This document shows, piece by piece, positions 38,207 to 47,138 of a stretch of DNA of 64,000 nt. The first letter of the stretch is position 1. Each line of letters opens with the position of its first letter. The translations under genes and the position numbers were made by a program. The DNA comes from Vibrio ichthyoenteri ATCC 700023 (GTDB taxonomy: Bacteria; Pseudomonadota; Gammaproteobacteria; Enterobacterales; Vibrionaceae), in NCBI RefSeq assembly GCF_000222605.1, contig NZ_AFWF01000012.1, positions 1 to 64,000 on the forward strand. Reading direction: 5' to 3'. The notes below the pieces were generated by a model, which did no database searches, was not told the DNA's origin, and worked only from the letters and a program-made list of their open reading frames with translations.

Positions 38207-40477
38207 TTACTCATATTTTAATATTTTTTTGAGGCTCTCCTCATTATTGTAAGAAGAGTGTACTTTTATTAGCCCTTGGTTGATTGCGTGCTTACAGGCT
38301 TTACGCACGTTGCCGGTCGCCAGACTGGCAGCAGGAGCATTCTCAATCGCTTTCAAATAGACCCATTGGCTGGTTTGTTCTTGCATACTTAATGTGCGCG
38401 CGGCCCCTGTCGCCATGAGTAAGATATCGAGCAATTCTTTGTCGTTTAATGCGGTGTAAGCGCGCGGGAGAAATGGGTAATCCACCATACCAACGCGCAC
38501 AATACGATTTAAGCTGCTCTGTACCTGAAACTCATCAACCCACATTTGGATTCTTTGCACCAATTCTGTTGGGTCACTATTGCGATCATTATTCGGTTCA
38601 ATATACAGCAGGTTGGCATCTGAAAAGTGGTAGATGCGTGCTGGCGAACTGATTTTTTCGCGCAGGTAGCGGCCAAACTCTTTTTCGAGTTTTAAGCCTT
38701 CGGTGTAGCCATGTTGCATGTGCAAGTTGCGCAGAAACGGTACGTCTATCATGACAAAGCGTAACCGATCATTGAGCGGCTCATGAATGAGCTCACCAAT
38801 GTGCCATTTTTCAAACTGGCCACTGCTCGCTTCTAAGGAGGCGGCGAGTTTTGCGTTGAGCATGCGTAGGTTACGTAGCCCTGAGCGAGAATGGGTAAAG
38901 AGATTTTGATTTAGTCGATCGATTTCGTCTTTTTGTAATTTGAGGATATGCCCTCTACGTAGCAGGAAGGTAAATAAAATCGAGCTGATGATAAACAAGC
39001 CAAAGGCAATTTTTTGAAATTTGCGATATTCCGTTTCGGTTCGTTCTAACTCTTGCTGCTGGCCACTCATGTGAATGGATCGCTCAACAAACTCTTTTTG
39101 CTGGCGGAAAGCATCTTCACTGATAATGTCTAGCTGCTGCTGCTCAAGGGTGGCAAATTTATTGTATTTTTTAAGGTACTTCAGTGCTGTTTGGAACTGC
39201 TTGTTGATCTCATAACCATGATAAATGAGGCTGTAGGCATTTTTTTGCAGTGTAATGTCATTGAGTTTTACACCGATTTCTAATGCCTTTTCGGCATTAT
39301 TGATGGTTGCTTGGCCTAATCGTTGGTGCGAGGCTAATCCTGATTTCAATAAGTAAGCATAGGCTTGCAGCTTAGGCGCTTCAGTGCCTACGAGCAGCTC
39401 TTCTGCACGCTCTAAATATTGCTCTGCCAGTGTGAAGTTGACTAGCTTGAGGTAAGTGGCCGCCAGCGAAATGCGAATATCAATTTCATTGACGATGTTG
39501 TTTTGCGTGCGTTCATGATCCATCGCATTAAACAGCTGTACCAAGGCAAGGTTGTATTTTCCTTGCTGGTAATAAATGTCACCCATCAGTTTTAAAATGG
39601 AAGGCAATACTGGTGATTGTTGGTAATTGTCGTAAAAATCAGCGGCTTGCGAGAGGTGGACGATCGCTTTATCAAGTACGCGGCGGTCATAAAACAGCAC
39701 GCCTAGGCGGTAATTTACTTTACCAAGTTGCGCGCTTGAATCTTCTTCAATGGCTTTCCAATAGGCGATCAAAAATTCAGATAAAGCCTTATTGTATTGT
39801 TGGTGGGACAGGTAGTGTTCGCCAACAGTAATATGGTAATTGATCAGCGTGTAAGAGGATTTGATTTGATTGACGTAGGGTCTTACTTGCTCAAAGAGTT
39901 GATTTGCTAAAGCTTGTTCGCCTTCTTGTGACGCGATCTCAGCTTTAAGCATGATCATTTGGTATTTCAACCCTTTTGCCAACTGCTCTGGTCTTTTTAT
40001 TGCTTCGTAAGCGTCTCCGACAAGATGAAGTTGCTCACGGGCTTTGATGCCATCGCCAGAAAACTGCCATTGCAATCGAATCTGCTGCAATTCAACATCA
40101 AGACCAAGATAAGGTAGGTGATAACTACTGGCCAAGGCTTTGGCTTCGTCGAGATGGCTTAACGCAATCTCGGGATTGCCAAGATTAAATTCAGCATCGG
40201 CCAATATTTTTAGTGCATCAATTGACGCGCCAGGCGAACGGACTCGATTGTCCGCTTCATCTCGAGAAATTGCTGACGGACTTTTTTCTGCGTTGTTTGT
40301 CAGTGTGCGCTGGGTAAGAAAATCCAAAGCTAAGTGGCGAGCCTGATTTGGCACAATGTCAATCAGACTATTGGCTTCGTTTAACGTTGGTGACGTGTAT
40401 ACCGGAGCGCTCAGGGCAAACGGTGACACCAATAGAGTAAATAAGCAGAGCCAACGCTCCCAGCGCAATTTATACAT
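38207..40477 (-). CDS. TPR protein with transmembrane segment and degenerate GGDEF-like domain
   Basis: A 756-residue protein. A signal peptide (about 1-23, ending LLVSPFALSA) is followed by a periplasmic array of tetratricopeptide-like repeats (about 90-440, e.g. NPEIALSHLDEAKALASS, GKYNLALVQLFNAMDH). Then come a helix, a transmembrane segment (IAFGLFIISSILFTFLL, about 490) and a cytoplasmic domain with GGDEF-type pattern (SRSGLRNLRMLNAKLAASLE). The catalytic loop is replaced by IYHFSDANLLYIEP (about 614-627), so cyclase activity is not expected. The layout resembles Vibrio TPR-sensor proteins with cyclase-like output. Ligand and partner are unknown. Confidence 0.8.
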   Translation of the reverse strand: MYKLRWERWLCLFTLLVSPFALSAPVYTSPTLNEANSLIDIVPNQARHLALDFLTQRTLTNNAEKSPSAISRDEADNRVRSPGASIDALKILADAEFNLGNPEIALSHLDEAKALASSYHLPYLGLDVELQQIRLQWQFSGDGIKAREQLHLVGDAYEAIKRPEQLAKGLKYQMIMLKAEIASQEGEQALANQLFEQVRPYVNQIKSSYTLINYHITVGEHYLSHQQYNKALSEFLIAYWKAIEEDSSAQLGKVNYRLGVLFYDRRVLDKAIVHLSQAADFYDNYQQSPVLPSILKLMGDIYYQQGKYNLALVQLFNAMDHERTQNNIVNEIDIRISLAATYLKLVNFTLAEQYLERAEELLVGTEAPKLQAYAYLLKSGLASHQRLGQATINNAEKALEIGVKLNDITLQKNAYSLIYHGYEINKQFQTALKYLKKYNKFATLEQQQLDIISEDAFRQQKEFVERSIHMSGQQQELERTETEYRKFQKIAFGLFIISSILFTFLLRRGHILKLQKDEIDRLNQNLFTHSRSGLRNLRMLNAKLAASLEASSGQFEKWHIGELIHEPLNDRLRFVMIDVPFLRNLHMQHGYTEGLKLEKEFGRYLREKISSPARIYHFSDANLLYIEPNNDRNSDPTELVQRIQMWVDEFQVQSSLNRIVRVGMVDYPFLPRAYTALNDKELLDILLMATGAARTLSMQEQTSQWVYLKAIENAPAASLATGNVRKACKHAINQGLIKVHSSYNNEESLKKILKYE

Positions 40478-40492
40478 CCTACAAACGATCCT

Positions 40493-41338
40493 TTATTGAC
40501 GAGCCATACGCTGATTGTGGCTTGGCTGTGTTTGCTCTGTTGAACGGTAAGGGTTGATATCCAAACCACCTCGGCGAGTGTAACGTGCGTAAACAGTCAA
40601 ATGTTCTGGCTGACAATAAGTCATGATGTCAGTAAAGATGCGTTCAACACACTGCTCGTGAAACTCGTTATGCTCACGAAACGAAACGATGTATCGTAAC
40701 AGAGCTTCACGATTGATTTTTTGACCGTGATATTGAATTTCAACACTACCCCAGTCTGGTTGGTTAGTAATTAGGCAGTTAGACTTAAGTAAATGGCTAT
40801 GCAGTGATTCTGTTACGATTTCTTGTTCGGCGGCACCGTCAAGTAAGGTGGCATCAAATTCATAATGTGAGATTTCGATATCTTGATGATCAATGCATTC
40901 TCCGGCCATCGTCACGATGACACTATCGGTATAATCTTCAACAGAGCGTAGCGTTACTGACACGGTTTCACCTGCACACGCAGACAAATCTTTGATCAAG
41001 GTTGCTTCAACATCATCCCAGCACGCAAAGCGAGTTTGGTTCAAGCTATTGAGGTAAAGCTTGAATGATTTAGATTCGATTAAGTTTGCGCTGGTGGCTG
41101 GAATCGCAACATCACCTACGGCAACTTGAGGTAATCCCTTGTCATTTAACCAAGACAGTTCATACAAAGTCCAAATATCACAACCGTGAAAAGGCAATGT
41201 TTCACCTAGCTCAAGATCGTCGCGATTCAAGCTGCGCGGCACCGGTTGCAGTAGCGAAGGATTGTAAAGGCTTGCGTACTCAGTCTTTTGACCTAGCGTT
41301 AATCCGGCTAGCTCTTTTGCGTTGGAATATTTACTCAT
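40493..41338 (-). CDS. queF: NADPH-dependent 7-cyano-7-deazaguanine reductase QueF
   Basis: Reduces preQ0 to preQ1 in queuosine biosynthesis. The 281-residue, long (bimodular) form has the QueF motif [11 protein letters not shown] (88-98) for NADPH binding and active Cys188 in [13 protein letters not shown], with the substrate-side His/Glu in the [17 protein letters not shown] stretch. Start ATG at 41338. It is divergent from syd, a pairing common in gamma-proteobacteria. No preQ1 riboswitch is visible in the 77-base gap. Confidence 0.96.
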   Translation of the reverse strand: MSKYSNAKELAGLTLGQKTEYASLYNPSLLQPVPRSLNRDDLELGETLPFHGCDIWTLYELSWLNDKGLPQVAVGDVAIPATSANLIESKSFKLYLNSLNQTRFACWDDVEATLIKDLSACAGETVSVTLRSVEDYTDSVIVTMAGECIDHQDIEISHYEFDATLLDGAAEQEIVTESLHSHLLKSNCLITNQPDWGSVEIQYHGQKINREALLRYIVSFREHNEFHEQCVERIFTDIMTYCQPEHLTVYARYTRRGGLDINPYRSTEQTQPSHNQRMARQ

Positions 41339-41415
41339 ACTTTGAATCGATTTGGATTAGAATGACGGGAATTTTACGCAATCTCGCACCCAGTGTCATT
41401 AAATTGGAGATCCGA

Positions 41416-41961
41416 ATGGCTGACAACGTCTTGCAAGCCTTACGCACATTCAGTGAAAAATACCGTTCAGCTTATCAAGCGCAACATGGCTCTTTGCCAA
41501 TTAGTGAAGAGTTGGCCGATCTGGTTTCACCTTGTATTGAACAAAAGCGAGAAGATAGCGTGGAGTGGCAAGCCTATCCGCGCGAGGCGTTTGCAGACTT
41601 TAGTAATGTTGAACAAGGCATTGAATTAACCTTACATGATGATATTAAGCACTTCTACGGTACGCAATATAGCGCTGACATGGAAGCAAGTTGGAACGGC
41701 AATGGCTTGTCATTGTTACAGGTGTGGAATGATGAAGATTTTGTTCGCCTGCAAGAGAATATTTTGGGTCATTTGGTAACTCAGCGTCGTTTGAAGCTCA
41801 AACCGACGGTATTTATTGCCGCGACAGAGGCTGAATTAGATGTCATTTCTATTTGTAACCTAACTGGCAACGTAGTGCTCGAACGTTTAGGCACCGATAA
41901 GCGTGATGTATTGGCAGACAATGTCGCTGAGTTTTTGAATAATTTAGAGCCTGCGGTGTAA
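41416..41961 (+). CDS. syd: SecY-interacting protein Syd
   Basis: Cytoplasmic-face protein that binds SecY and is thought to check SecYEG assembly. The 181-residue product shows [20 protein letters not shown] at the N-terminus, the central [20 protein letters not shown] segment and the C-terminal [20 protein letters not shown], matching Syd. The frame is open back to 41086 but that part lies antisense in queF; ATG 41416 follows GGAGATCCGA and gives the family start MADNVLQAL. It is followed two bases later by the DUF2310 gene. Confidence 0.95.
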   Translation: MADNVLQALRTFSEKYRSAYQAQHGSLPISEELADLVSPCIEQKREDSVEWQAYPREAFADFSNVEQGIELTLHDDIKHFYGTQYSADMEASWNGNGLSLLQVWNDEDFVRLQENILGHLVTQRRLKLKPTVFIAATEAELDVISICNLTGNVVLERLGTDKRDVLADNVAEFLNNLEPAV

Positions 41962-41963
41962 CC

Positions 41964-42740
41964 ATGTACGTTGTTGAACTTCAATTTGAGTGTTTTGATA
42001 ACACCACCATCAGTGCGGTAGATAAAGCGATCAATGGCTTGATGGATGCTCTACGTTACAATGGCCAAGTATTAGGTCGCGAGTTTCCGATTGTGATGGG
42101 CGACGGCGAGTTTTATGTTCGCGTCGTTTGTCCTGAAAAACAAAGTTTGCATCCCAATAACCACTCTGATTTTGTCAAAGTGTGTATGAATCGCTTGGCA
42201 GAGGCGAGTTTACTGGCGCCAAAAATGCGCATGTTGGGACGCGATTTAAACTCAGAAGAAGCCGCGGAAGAAGAGACGCCAAGCTGGCAAGTTCTTTATA
42301 CCACGTACGTGCATACGTGTTCACCGCTGCGCAGTGGTGAAACATTATTGCCTATTCCACTGTATCGTAATGGTCCAACACTAAATGGTGATCATAAAGC
42401 GGTGGTGAAATGGCAGACCGAATGGCAAGCCTGTGATGAATTGCAAATGGCAGGTGGTTGCCGCGCTGAGCATGCCGCGCTGCATGAAATTTGTGATACC
42501 GACAGCGTATTGTTCCGACGTGGTTGGGATTTGCGTGGTCGAATTGAATTCTTAACCACCATTCCGACTTATTACTATCAATACCGTGTCGGTGGTGAAA
42601 GCCTTGCCCAAGAAAAGGGACGTAAATGCCCTAAATGTGATGGTGAATGGTTACTAGATGAACCATTGCACGATATCTTTTATTTTAAATGTGATGATTG
42701 CCGAATTGTGTCCAACATTTCATGGGATCACATTAAGTAA
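41964..42740 (+). CDS. Zn-ribbon protein, DUF2310
   Basis: A 258-residue protein of DUF2310, described as possible nucleic-acid-binding Zn-ribbon proteins. The C-terminus has a four-cysteine zinc ribbon, CPKCDGEW (first pair) and FKCDDCRIVSN (second pair), at about 225-250. The N-terminal part (YVVELQFECFDNTTISAVDK) is alpha/beta and of unknown function. Its start lies two bases after syd, indicating one transcript and perhaps a related role, but no mechanism is evident. Confidence 0.85.
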   Translation: MYVVELQFECFDNTTISAVDKAINGLMDALRYNGQVLGREFPIVMGDGEFYVRVVCPEKQSLHPNNHSDFVKVCMNRLAEASLLAPKMRMLGRDLNSEEAAEEETPSWQVLYTTYVHTCSPLRSGETLLPIPLYRNGPTLNGDHKAVVKWQTEWQACDELQMAGGCRAEHAALHEICDTDSVLFRRGWDLRGRIEFLTTIPTYYYQYRVGGESLAQEKGRKCPKCDGEWLLDEPLHDIFYFKCDDCRIVSNISWDHIK

Positions 42741-42783
42741 TCCGCCAGCGCACATTTTACTGAATTATAAAGCTCGACCTTGT

Positions 42784-42978
42784 TTATGACTCACCATTAG
42801 GTGGGTCTTTACGTTCTGCTTCATCGCTGTCTGCCGATGCCTGTTTTTCCTGCGGGTCTCTCTTTTTTACCTGCCCCATCTTCATATTAGCGGTGTATTT
42901 TAGCGCCGCAATATTTCCAATGATGACACACAAAACGATGGTTATGATGACCCAAGGGTTGGTCAGTAGATCCATCAT
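42784..42978 (-). CDS. DUF2897 small membrane protein
   Basis: A 64-residue protein with one transmembrane helix (NPWVIITIVLCVIIGNIAAL, about 7-26) and a charged, Lys/Glu/Asp-rich cytoplasmic tail. It matches DUF2897. Its start overlaps the stop of the upstream M15 peptidase gene in ATGA, so it is translationally coupled to dapE and that peptidase. Function unknown. Confidence 0.85.
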   Translation of the reverse strand: MMDLLTNPWVIITIVLCVIIGNIAALKYTANMKMGQVKKRDPQEKQASADSDEAERKDPPNGES

Positions 42979-43655
42979 GCTTCTCCACTAATATTGGCAA
43001 TAAACTGAGTGTAGATCTTATCGAGCTGGCTTAACACCTCATCCATCGCCAATATGGGATCTAGAAGCAATTGTTGCTCAAGCATGGCAGGAGAGAGCTG
43101 CGCTAAACAATATTGTGCGGTATTGCGGTGGCTAATGTGCCACGGTTCCGGAGCGACGCCACCAAGATCTTGAGCATACGGAAAGAAAAAACCAAATTCA
43201 GCTAAGTGTTGTTGCAACCATGCATAGAACGGTGCTTGGTGACCTTGTAGATACTCCCAAGGTTCAAGCTGTAGTTGCACGCCTTGTGGCAACAAGTCCC
43301 GATCAAACAGATCAAACTCGCTTCCCCAGTGATGACGGCTTGCTCCCGGTAAAGCCGACCAACGCAGAATCGCCATCACTTTTTCATTGGTAGTGAGGGC
43401 TGAGCTATCGATCGCTTGGCTCTCACTATCAAGAATAGGGGTGTAACCTAATAGCTTGTTATTCCAAATGGTTTTTTGCCGCTCAAAATCACGAAAACCG
43501 CTAGCAATATTGAGATTAAAACCGGCCTGAGTTGCCGCTTGTTTAAGGCGTAACAAATCGTTGGCTACCTCGAGGTGAACCAAGAAAGCTTTCTGGCCAA
43601 TCACCACCTCAGAAAGGTGGCTCTGGCTTTGGCCGGTGAGCTGCTCAGGCGTCAT
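42975..43655 (-). CDS. M15-family D-alanyl-D-alanine carboxypeptidase-like protein
   Basis: A 226-residue VanY/M15-type metallopeptidase, predicted to trim peptidoglycan stem peptides. Zinc-site residues are in ASRHHWGSEFDLFD (HxxxxxxD arrangement) and EPWHISHRN near the C-terminus; the N-terminal IASGFRDFERQKTIW is also a family signature. No signal peptide is evident, so location is uncertain. The longer frame from 43730 overlaps dapE; ATG 43655 lies two bases after the dapE stop and is preferred. Confidence 0.87.
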   Translation of the reverse strand: MTPEQLTGQSQSHLSEVVIGQKAFLVHLEVANDLLRLKQAATQAGFNLNIASGFRDFERQKTIWNNKLLGYTPILDSESQAIDSSALTTNEKVMAILRWSALPGASRHHWGSEFDLFDRDLLPQGVQLQLEPWEYLQGHQAPFYAWLQQHLAEFGFFFPYAQDLGGVAPEPWHISHRNTAQYCLAQLSPAMLEQQLLLDPILAMDEVLSQLDKIYTQFIANISGEA

Positions 43656-43657
43656 GA

Positions 43658-44791
43658 TCACGCGAGAATATTCTCCAAAACTTTTTGATACATATCGGTC
43701 AGTTTTTCTAGGTCGGCAATGCTGACACACTCATTCACTTTATGGATGGTGGCATTGACCGGGCCGAGCTCAACCACTTGCGTCCCCATTTGTGCAATAA
43801 AGCGTCCATCTGAAGTACCGCCTGTCGTGAGTAACTGTGGCTCTTTATGGTTCACATCCGCGACGCCTTTCACCACGGCACTGAGTAATGTACCCGTGTC
43901 GGTTAAAAACGGCTGGCCGCTAAGTGTCCACTTTAGATCATAGTCTAAACCATGCGCATCGAGGGTTGAGTGTACACGGCGTTTGATTTCACTATCGGTT
44001 AGTTCGGTACTAAAACGGAAGTTAAACTGCACGTCAAATTCGCCTGGAATGACATTTGATGCGCCAGTACCAGCAGCAAGATTCGGGATCTGGAAGCTCG
44101 TTGGCGGGAAGTAGTCATTACCATTATCCCATTGGGTCGCCGCCAGTTCTGCTAAGGCTGGTAGTGCTTGATGAATCGGGTTCTTGGCGAGATGAGGATA
44201 GGCCACATGGCCTTGGATGCCATTGATGCGTAGATCACCAGTAATTGAACCACGACGACCGTTTTTCACCACATCTCCTACAGCGAGGGTGCTCGATGGT
44301 TCACCGACAATACACATATCGATGATTTCATCACGGGCCATCAAGGTATCGACGACGCGAGTCGTACCATTAATAAATGGGCCTTCTTCATCGGAAGTGA
44401 TTAAAAACGCAATCGAGCCTTTGTGAGCGGGATTTTCTTCAATGAAACGTTCGACAGCCACAACCATACAGGCGAGTGAGCCTTTCATATCAGCAGCGCC
44501 GCGGCCATGTAGGTAGCCATCAATCACTGTTGGCTCAAAGGGAGGAGTATGCCATTGCTCAACAGGACCTGCGGGTACAACATCGGTGTGACCAGCAAAC
44601 GCAAACAGCGGGGCTTCGGCACCACGGCGCGCCCAGAAGTTGGTGGTATCTTCAAAGACCATCACTTCAATTTCAAACCCAAGTGACTTGAGGCGATCTA
44701 TCATCACTTGTTGGCAGCCCGCATCCTCTGGGGTTACGGATTGTCGGCCAATTAAATCTTTTGCCAGAGCTAATACAGGGCTATCGCTCAT
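43658..44791 (-). CDS. dapE: Succinyl-diaminopimelate desuccinylase DapE
   Basis: Zinc enzyme of the lysine/meso-diaminopimelate pathway, releasing succinate from N-succinyl-LL-diaminopimelate. The 377-residue M20-family protein shows metal ligands H68 and D70 in [24 protein letters not shown] with the bridging Asp, the catalytic TSDEEGP and the C-terminal [11 protein letters not shown] and [12 protein letters not shown]. It lies 27 bases after the ArsC-like gene, the same neighbour as in other gamma-proteobacteria. Confidence 0.97.
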   Translation of the reverse strand: MSDSPVLALAKDLIGRQSVTPEDAGCQQVMIDRLKSLGFEIEVMVFEDTTNFWARRGAEAPLFAFAGHTDVVPAGPVEQWHTPPFEPTVIDGYLHGRGAADMKGSLACMVVAVERFIEENPAHKGSIAFLITSDEEGPFINGTTRVVDTLMARDEIIDMCIVGEPSSTLAVGDVVKNGRRGSITGDLRINGIQGHVAYPHLAKNPIHQALPALAELAATQWDNGNDYFPPTSFQIPNLAAGTGASNVIPGEFDVQFNFRFSTELTDSEIKRRVHSTLDAHGLDYDLKWTLSGQPFLTDTGTLLSAVVKGVADVNHKEPQLLTTGGTSDGRFIAQMGTQVVELGPVNATIHKVNECVSIADLEKLTDMYQKVLENILA

Positions 44792-44818
44792 CCTTGAAAT
44801 CCTTTTATTAATAGTTTG

Positions 44819-45166
44819 CTACGAAAAAATTGTGGCGTATTGATCGGCTTTGAAACCGAGATGGAATTGTCCATCAACCTCTAAAATAGGTCGCTTAATC
44901 ATTGCTGGTTGTTCGATTAGTAATGAAATCGCGCTTTGCTCATCTAAGCCCTCTTTTTGCTCTTGGCTAAGTTGGCGAAAAGTAGTGCCGCGTTTATTGA
45001 TGACATTTTCCCAACCTAGCGCTTGGCAAAACTGAGTAATCATTTCTGAATCAACACCTTGCTTACGATAGTCGTGAAAGTCAAATTCAACACTTTCCTC
45101 AGTAAGCCATTTTTTGGCTTTTTTTATCGTATCGCAGTTTGGAATACCATACATAGTGACTTTCAT
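44819..45166 (-). CDS. yffB: ArsC/Spx-like thioredoxin-fold protein YffB
   Basis: A 115-residue thioredoxin-fold protein of the ArsC family, YffB subgroup. The single N-terminal active-site Cys11 is in YGIPNCDTIKKAKKWL, with ESVEFDFHDYRKQGVD and RPILEVDGQFHLGF following. It is not expected to be a true arsenate reductase; a glutathione-dependent thiol reductase role has been suggested for the group. Genomic linkage to dapE is conserved. The ATG is preceded by AAGGAT. Confidence 0.9.
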   Translation of the reverse strand: MKVTMYGIPNCDTIKKAKKWLTEESVEFDFHDYRKQGVDSEMITQFCQALGWENVINKRGTTFRQLSQEQKEGLDEQSAISLLIEQPAMIKRPILEVDGQFHLGFKADQYATIFS

Positions 45167-45365
45167 ACTTATCCTTTGAAGTGACTTTTTTGTTATTTAT
45201 GAATCCTATCAGGAAGTTGGTAATGAGACAAAAGTGTGACGGATATATTTTGATGAGTAAAAAATACCCCTTGATGGGGTAGGGGAATGGCCAGTTATTG
45301 ATCAAACGCAACAAACTATTTGGATAAAAGGAAATAATGTTGGTTGAAGTTTATAGGAGGTATCA

Positions 45366-45653
45366 ATGGAACTGAGTCCTGTGTTTGCAAGGCGTTTGTA
45401 TTTAGCTCTGCTAGTTGAAAGTCTAGAGAGACCAAATGTTCCTAAATTAATTGAGCAGACTGGCTGGCCACGTCGCACAATCCAAGATGTAATTAAAGCT
45501 TTACCAGGTATTGGTATTGAACTCGCTTTTGTTCAAGACGGTCGACGTCATAATGATGGCTATTATCAGCTATCGGATTGGGGCCCTTTTGATAGTCAGT
45601 GGGTGACCGATCGTGAACCTGATATTGCGGCGAGCTTGGGTTTTAGAGCCTAG
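45366..45653 (+). CDS. Small winged helix-turn-helix protein
   Basis: A 95-residue predicted DNA-binding protein, monocistronic. The region RPNVPKLIEQTGWPRRTIQD followed by VIKALPGIGIELAFVQDG reads as a winged helix with the recognition helix around GWPRRTIQDVIKAL and a wing at GRRHNDGYYQL. Such short regulators are conserved in Vibrio, but targets are not known. A strong AGGAGG ribosome site precedes the ATG. It is divergent from yffB, with 199 bases between. Confidence 0.8.
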   Translation: MELSPVFARRLYLALLVESLERPNVPKLIEQTGWPRRTIQDVIKALPGIGIELAFVQDGRRHNDGYYQLSDWGPFDSQWVTDREPDIAASLGFRA

Positions 45654-45748
45654 TTGAAATTGGGCTTTTAGAACATTGGTTTTCGAGCAGAAAATCGCAC
45701 TCAAAAATCACATGCAAATGATTGATTTCCGTATTCTGGCCGTCGTTT

Positions 45749-46108
45749 CTATTTCGCTATGATTTCATAGCATTGATATGCATTGCCAACGACGGTGAAC
45801 GAGGTTGAAAAATCTTGTGGAGTGATCATGAACACCGTATCCGCGCCAAGTTGTTTGGCGCGGTTTTTTATGTCATGCAGTGCACCTTGCACCAGCACAT
45901 CATTGGGGAAAAACAGGTAGGAATACCAATGTCCTTCACTGCCCGTTACCTCGCCTAACCATTCACAATTATCCGCATTAAAACCCCCGTCCATTCTAAG
46001 ATGAACCATCTTGGCTGGTTCGTTGATCGTTGTCGTCGGTGTTGTGCATCCCAGCAGAGTTGCCGGGAGTGCTATTACGACAAATAATTTACATAGCTTG
46101 TGAAGCAT
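45749..46108 (-). CDS. DUF4156 lipoprotein
   Basis: A 119-residue predicted lipoprotein: signal peptide LCKLFVVIALPATLLGC with the lipobox LLGC and the lipidated Cys at about 21, then a small domain matching DUF4156 (NCEWLGEVTGSEGHWYSYLF, KNRAKQLGADTVFMI). Residue +2 is Thr, so outer-membrane sorting is expected. Start ATG at 46108; a TTG two codons upstream is possible. It overlaps the end of the DUF2956 gene by 20 bases on the same strand. Confidence 0.85.
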   Translation of the reverse strand: MLHKLCKLFVVIALPATLLGCTTPTTTINEPAKMVHLRMDGGFNADNCEWLGEVTGSEGHWYSYLFFPNDVLVQGALHDIKNRAKQLGADTVFMITPQDFSTSFTVVGNAYQCYEIIAK

Positions 46109-46436
46109 AAACAAAGAACCCTACCCAACTGATGACCAATAGCATCCAAGGCAGTATAGAGCTTTTTGCGCTTGGTGAGGGTGATAGCGTCTTTGGTTGT
46201 TGATTTTCATCACTGTTTTCGTTGGCTATTTGTTTACTACGTTGTACTTTTTTCTTTGCTTTATCCGCTTGACGGGCTTTTTCTTTTTGCTGCTTTTTAT
46301 ACAGCGCAATGCCTTTCTCTATGCCTTGAGCAATCAGTTTTGTTTGCTCTTTAGATTGGCCTTGTTTTTGTGTCGCTTTGGCAATGCCCAACGCTTCTTG
46401 TTGAGTTTTTTCTGAGGGTGGGGTGGTTTTTTTCAT
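46089..46436 (-). CDS. DUF2956 membrane protein
   Basis: A 115-residue protein with a long Lys/Gln-rich, probably coiled-coil cytoplasmic part (AIGIAK-like EALGIAKATQKQGQSKEQTK, then KKQQKEKARQADKAKKKVQR) and a single C-terminal transmembrane helix (LPWMLLVISWVGFFVYASQ). It matches DUF2956. Function unknown. Its stop codon lies inside the start of the downstream lipoprotein gene. Confidence 0.82.
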   Translation of the reverse strand: MKKTTPPSEKTQQEALGIAKATQKQGQSKEQTKLIAQGIEKGIALYKKQQKEKARQADKAKKKVQRSKQIANENSDENQQPKTLSPSPSAKSSILPWMLLVISWVGFFVYASQAM

Positions 46437-46609
46437 TGTTTTTTGACGTTAGTTGTTTAGCAGCAATCGTATCATGTTGATCGTAAGAGATCTGTCATTC
46501 TGTCTGCGATGTGAGCTAACCGATGTTCAAAATTGGCCGATAAATTTCATGGTATGTTTCAATTTTTGGGGTAGAGTGGACCCATAAATTAAATAGGTAG
46601 GCAAAGACG

Positions 46610-47071
46610 ATGAGATACGCCATTGATGCATATGATAAAAATGGTTTTCTGAATGCCCCTAGATTGCTTTGGTTAGGCTGGATGTTACTGGCTAAAGCAT
46701 GGGTAGTGTTCGTGGTTGCAGGTGCTAGCCGTGATAGTGGTAGTGAGATATTGACTTATGTCTATCCTGACCATGACATGCTCTATTTGGGGTTGATGAT
46801 GGGTGTCCCAAGTATTGCCCTAATGTGGTTAGTCAGTTTGCGTACACCAGAGCGTGGGTGGGTGAGTAGGCTTGTTTCTTGGGGAAAACCGATTACCTTG
46901 ATAACCGCAGTCAGTCAGCTAGCGCAAAGTGTGTACCATGTTTACTTGCAAGCAGGTGCTTTTAGTTGGACCAACGGTTTAATTATGTTGTTACTGTTGT
47001 GGTTTTGTATTTATGTTTACCAGAGCAAAACGGTAAGAGATTGCTTTATGATTCCAGCAACGAACAACTGA
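46610..47071 (+). CDS. DUF2919 membrane protein (YfeZ-like)
   Basis: A 153-residue inner-membrane protein with about four hydrophobic helices (16-42, 60-82, 100-116, 122-140). The N-terminal YDKNGFLNAPRLLWLGWMLL is typical of DUF2919, the family of E. coli YfeZ. In E. coli yfeZ also lies beside the Dyp peroxidase gene yfeX, as here, supporting a conserved pairing. Function unknown. Confidence 0.85.
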   Translation: MRYAIDAYDKNGFLNAPRLLWLGWMLLAKAWVVFVVAGASRDSGSEILTYVYPDHDMLYLGLMMGVPSIALMWLVSLRTPERGWVSRLVSWGKPITLITAVSQLAQSVYHVYLQAGAFSWTNGLIMLLLLWFCIYVYQSKTVRDCFMIPATNN

Positions 47072-47138
47072 TCCCAATCAAAACGCCGAACCAAATAATC
47101 ATTACACTGAGCAAAAATAAAATAACAAGGAGCTCTAA

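Noticed and set aside
41086-41415. Extended N-terminus for Syd
   Set aside because: This part is antisense to queF and would add 110 residues absent from the family; the ATG at 41416 has a ribosome site.
40493-41415. preQ1 riboswitch for queF
   Set aside because: The 77-base gap to syd shows no recognisable preQ1 aptamer.
45267-45283. Hairpin ACCCC-TTGAT-GGGGT before the winged-helix gene
   Set aside because: It resembles a minus-strand terminator, but the stem is short and no transcript from the right is known to need it, so I do not call it as a feature.
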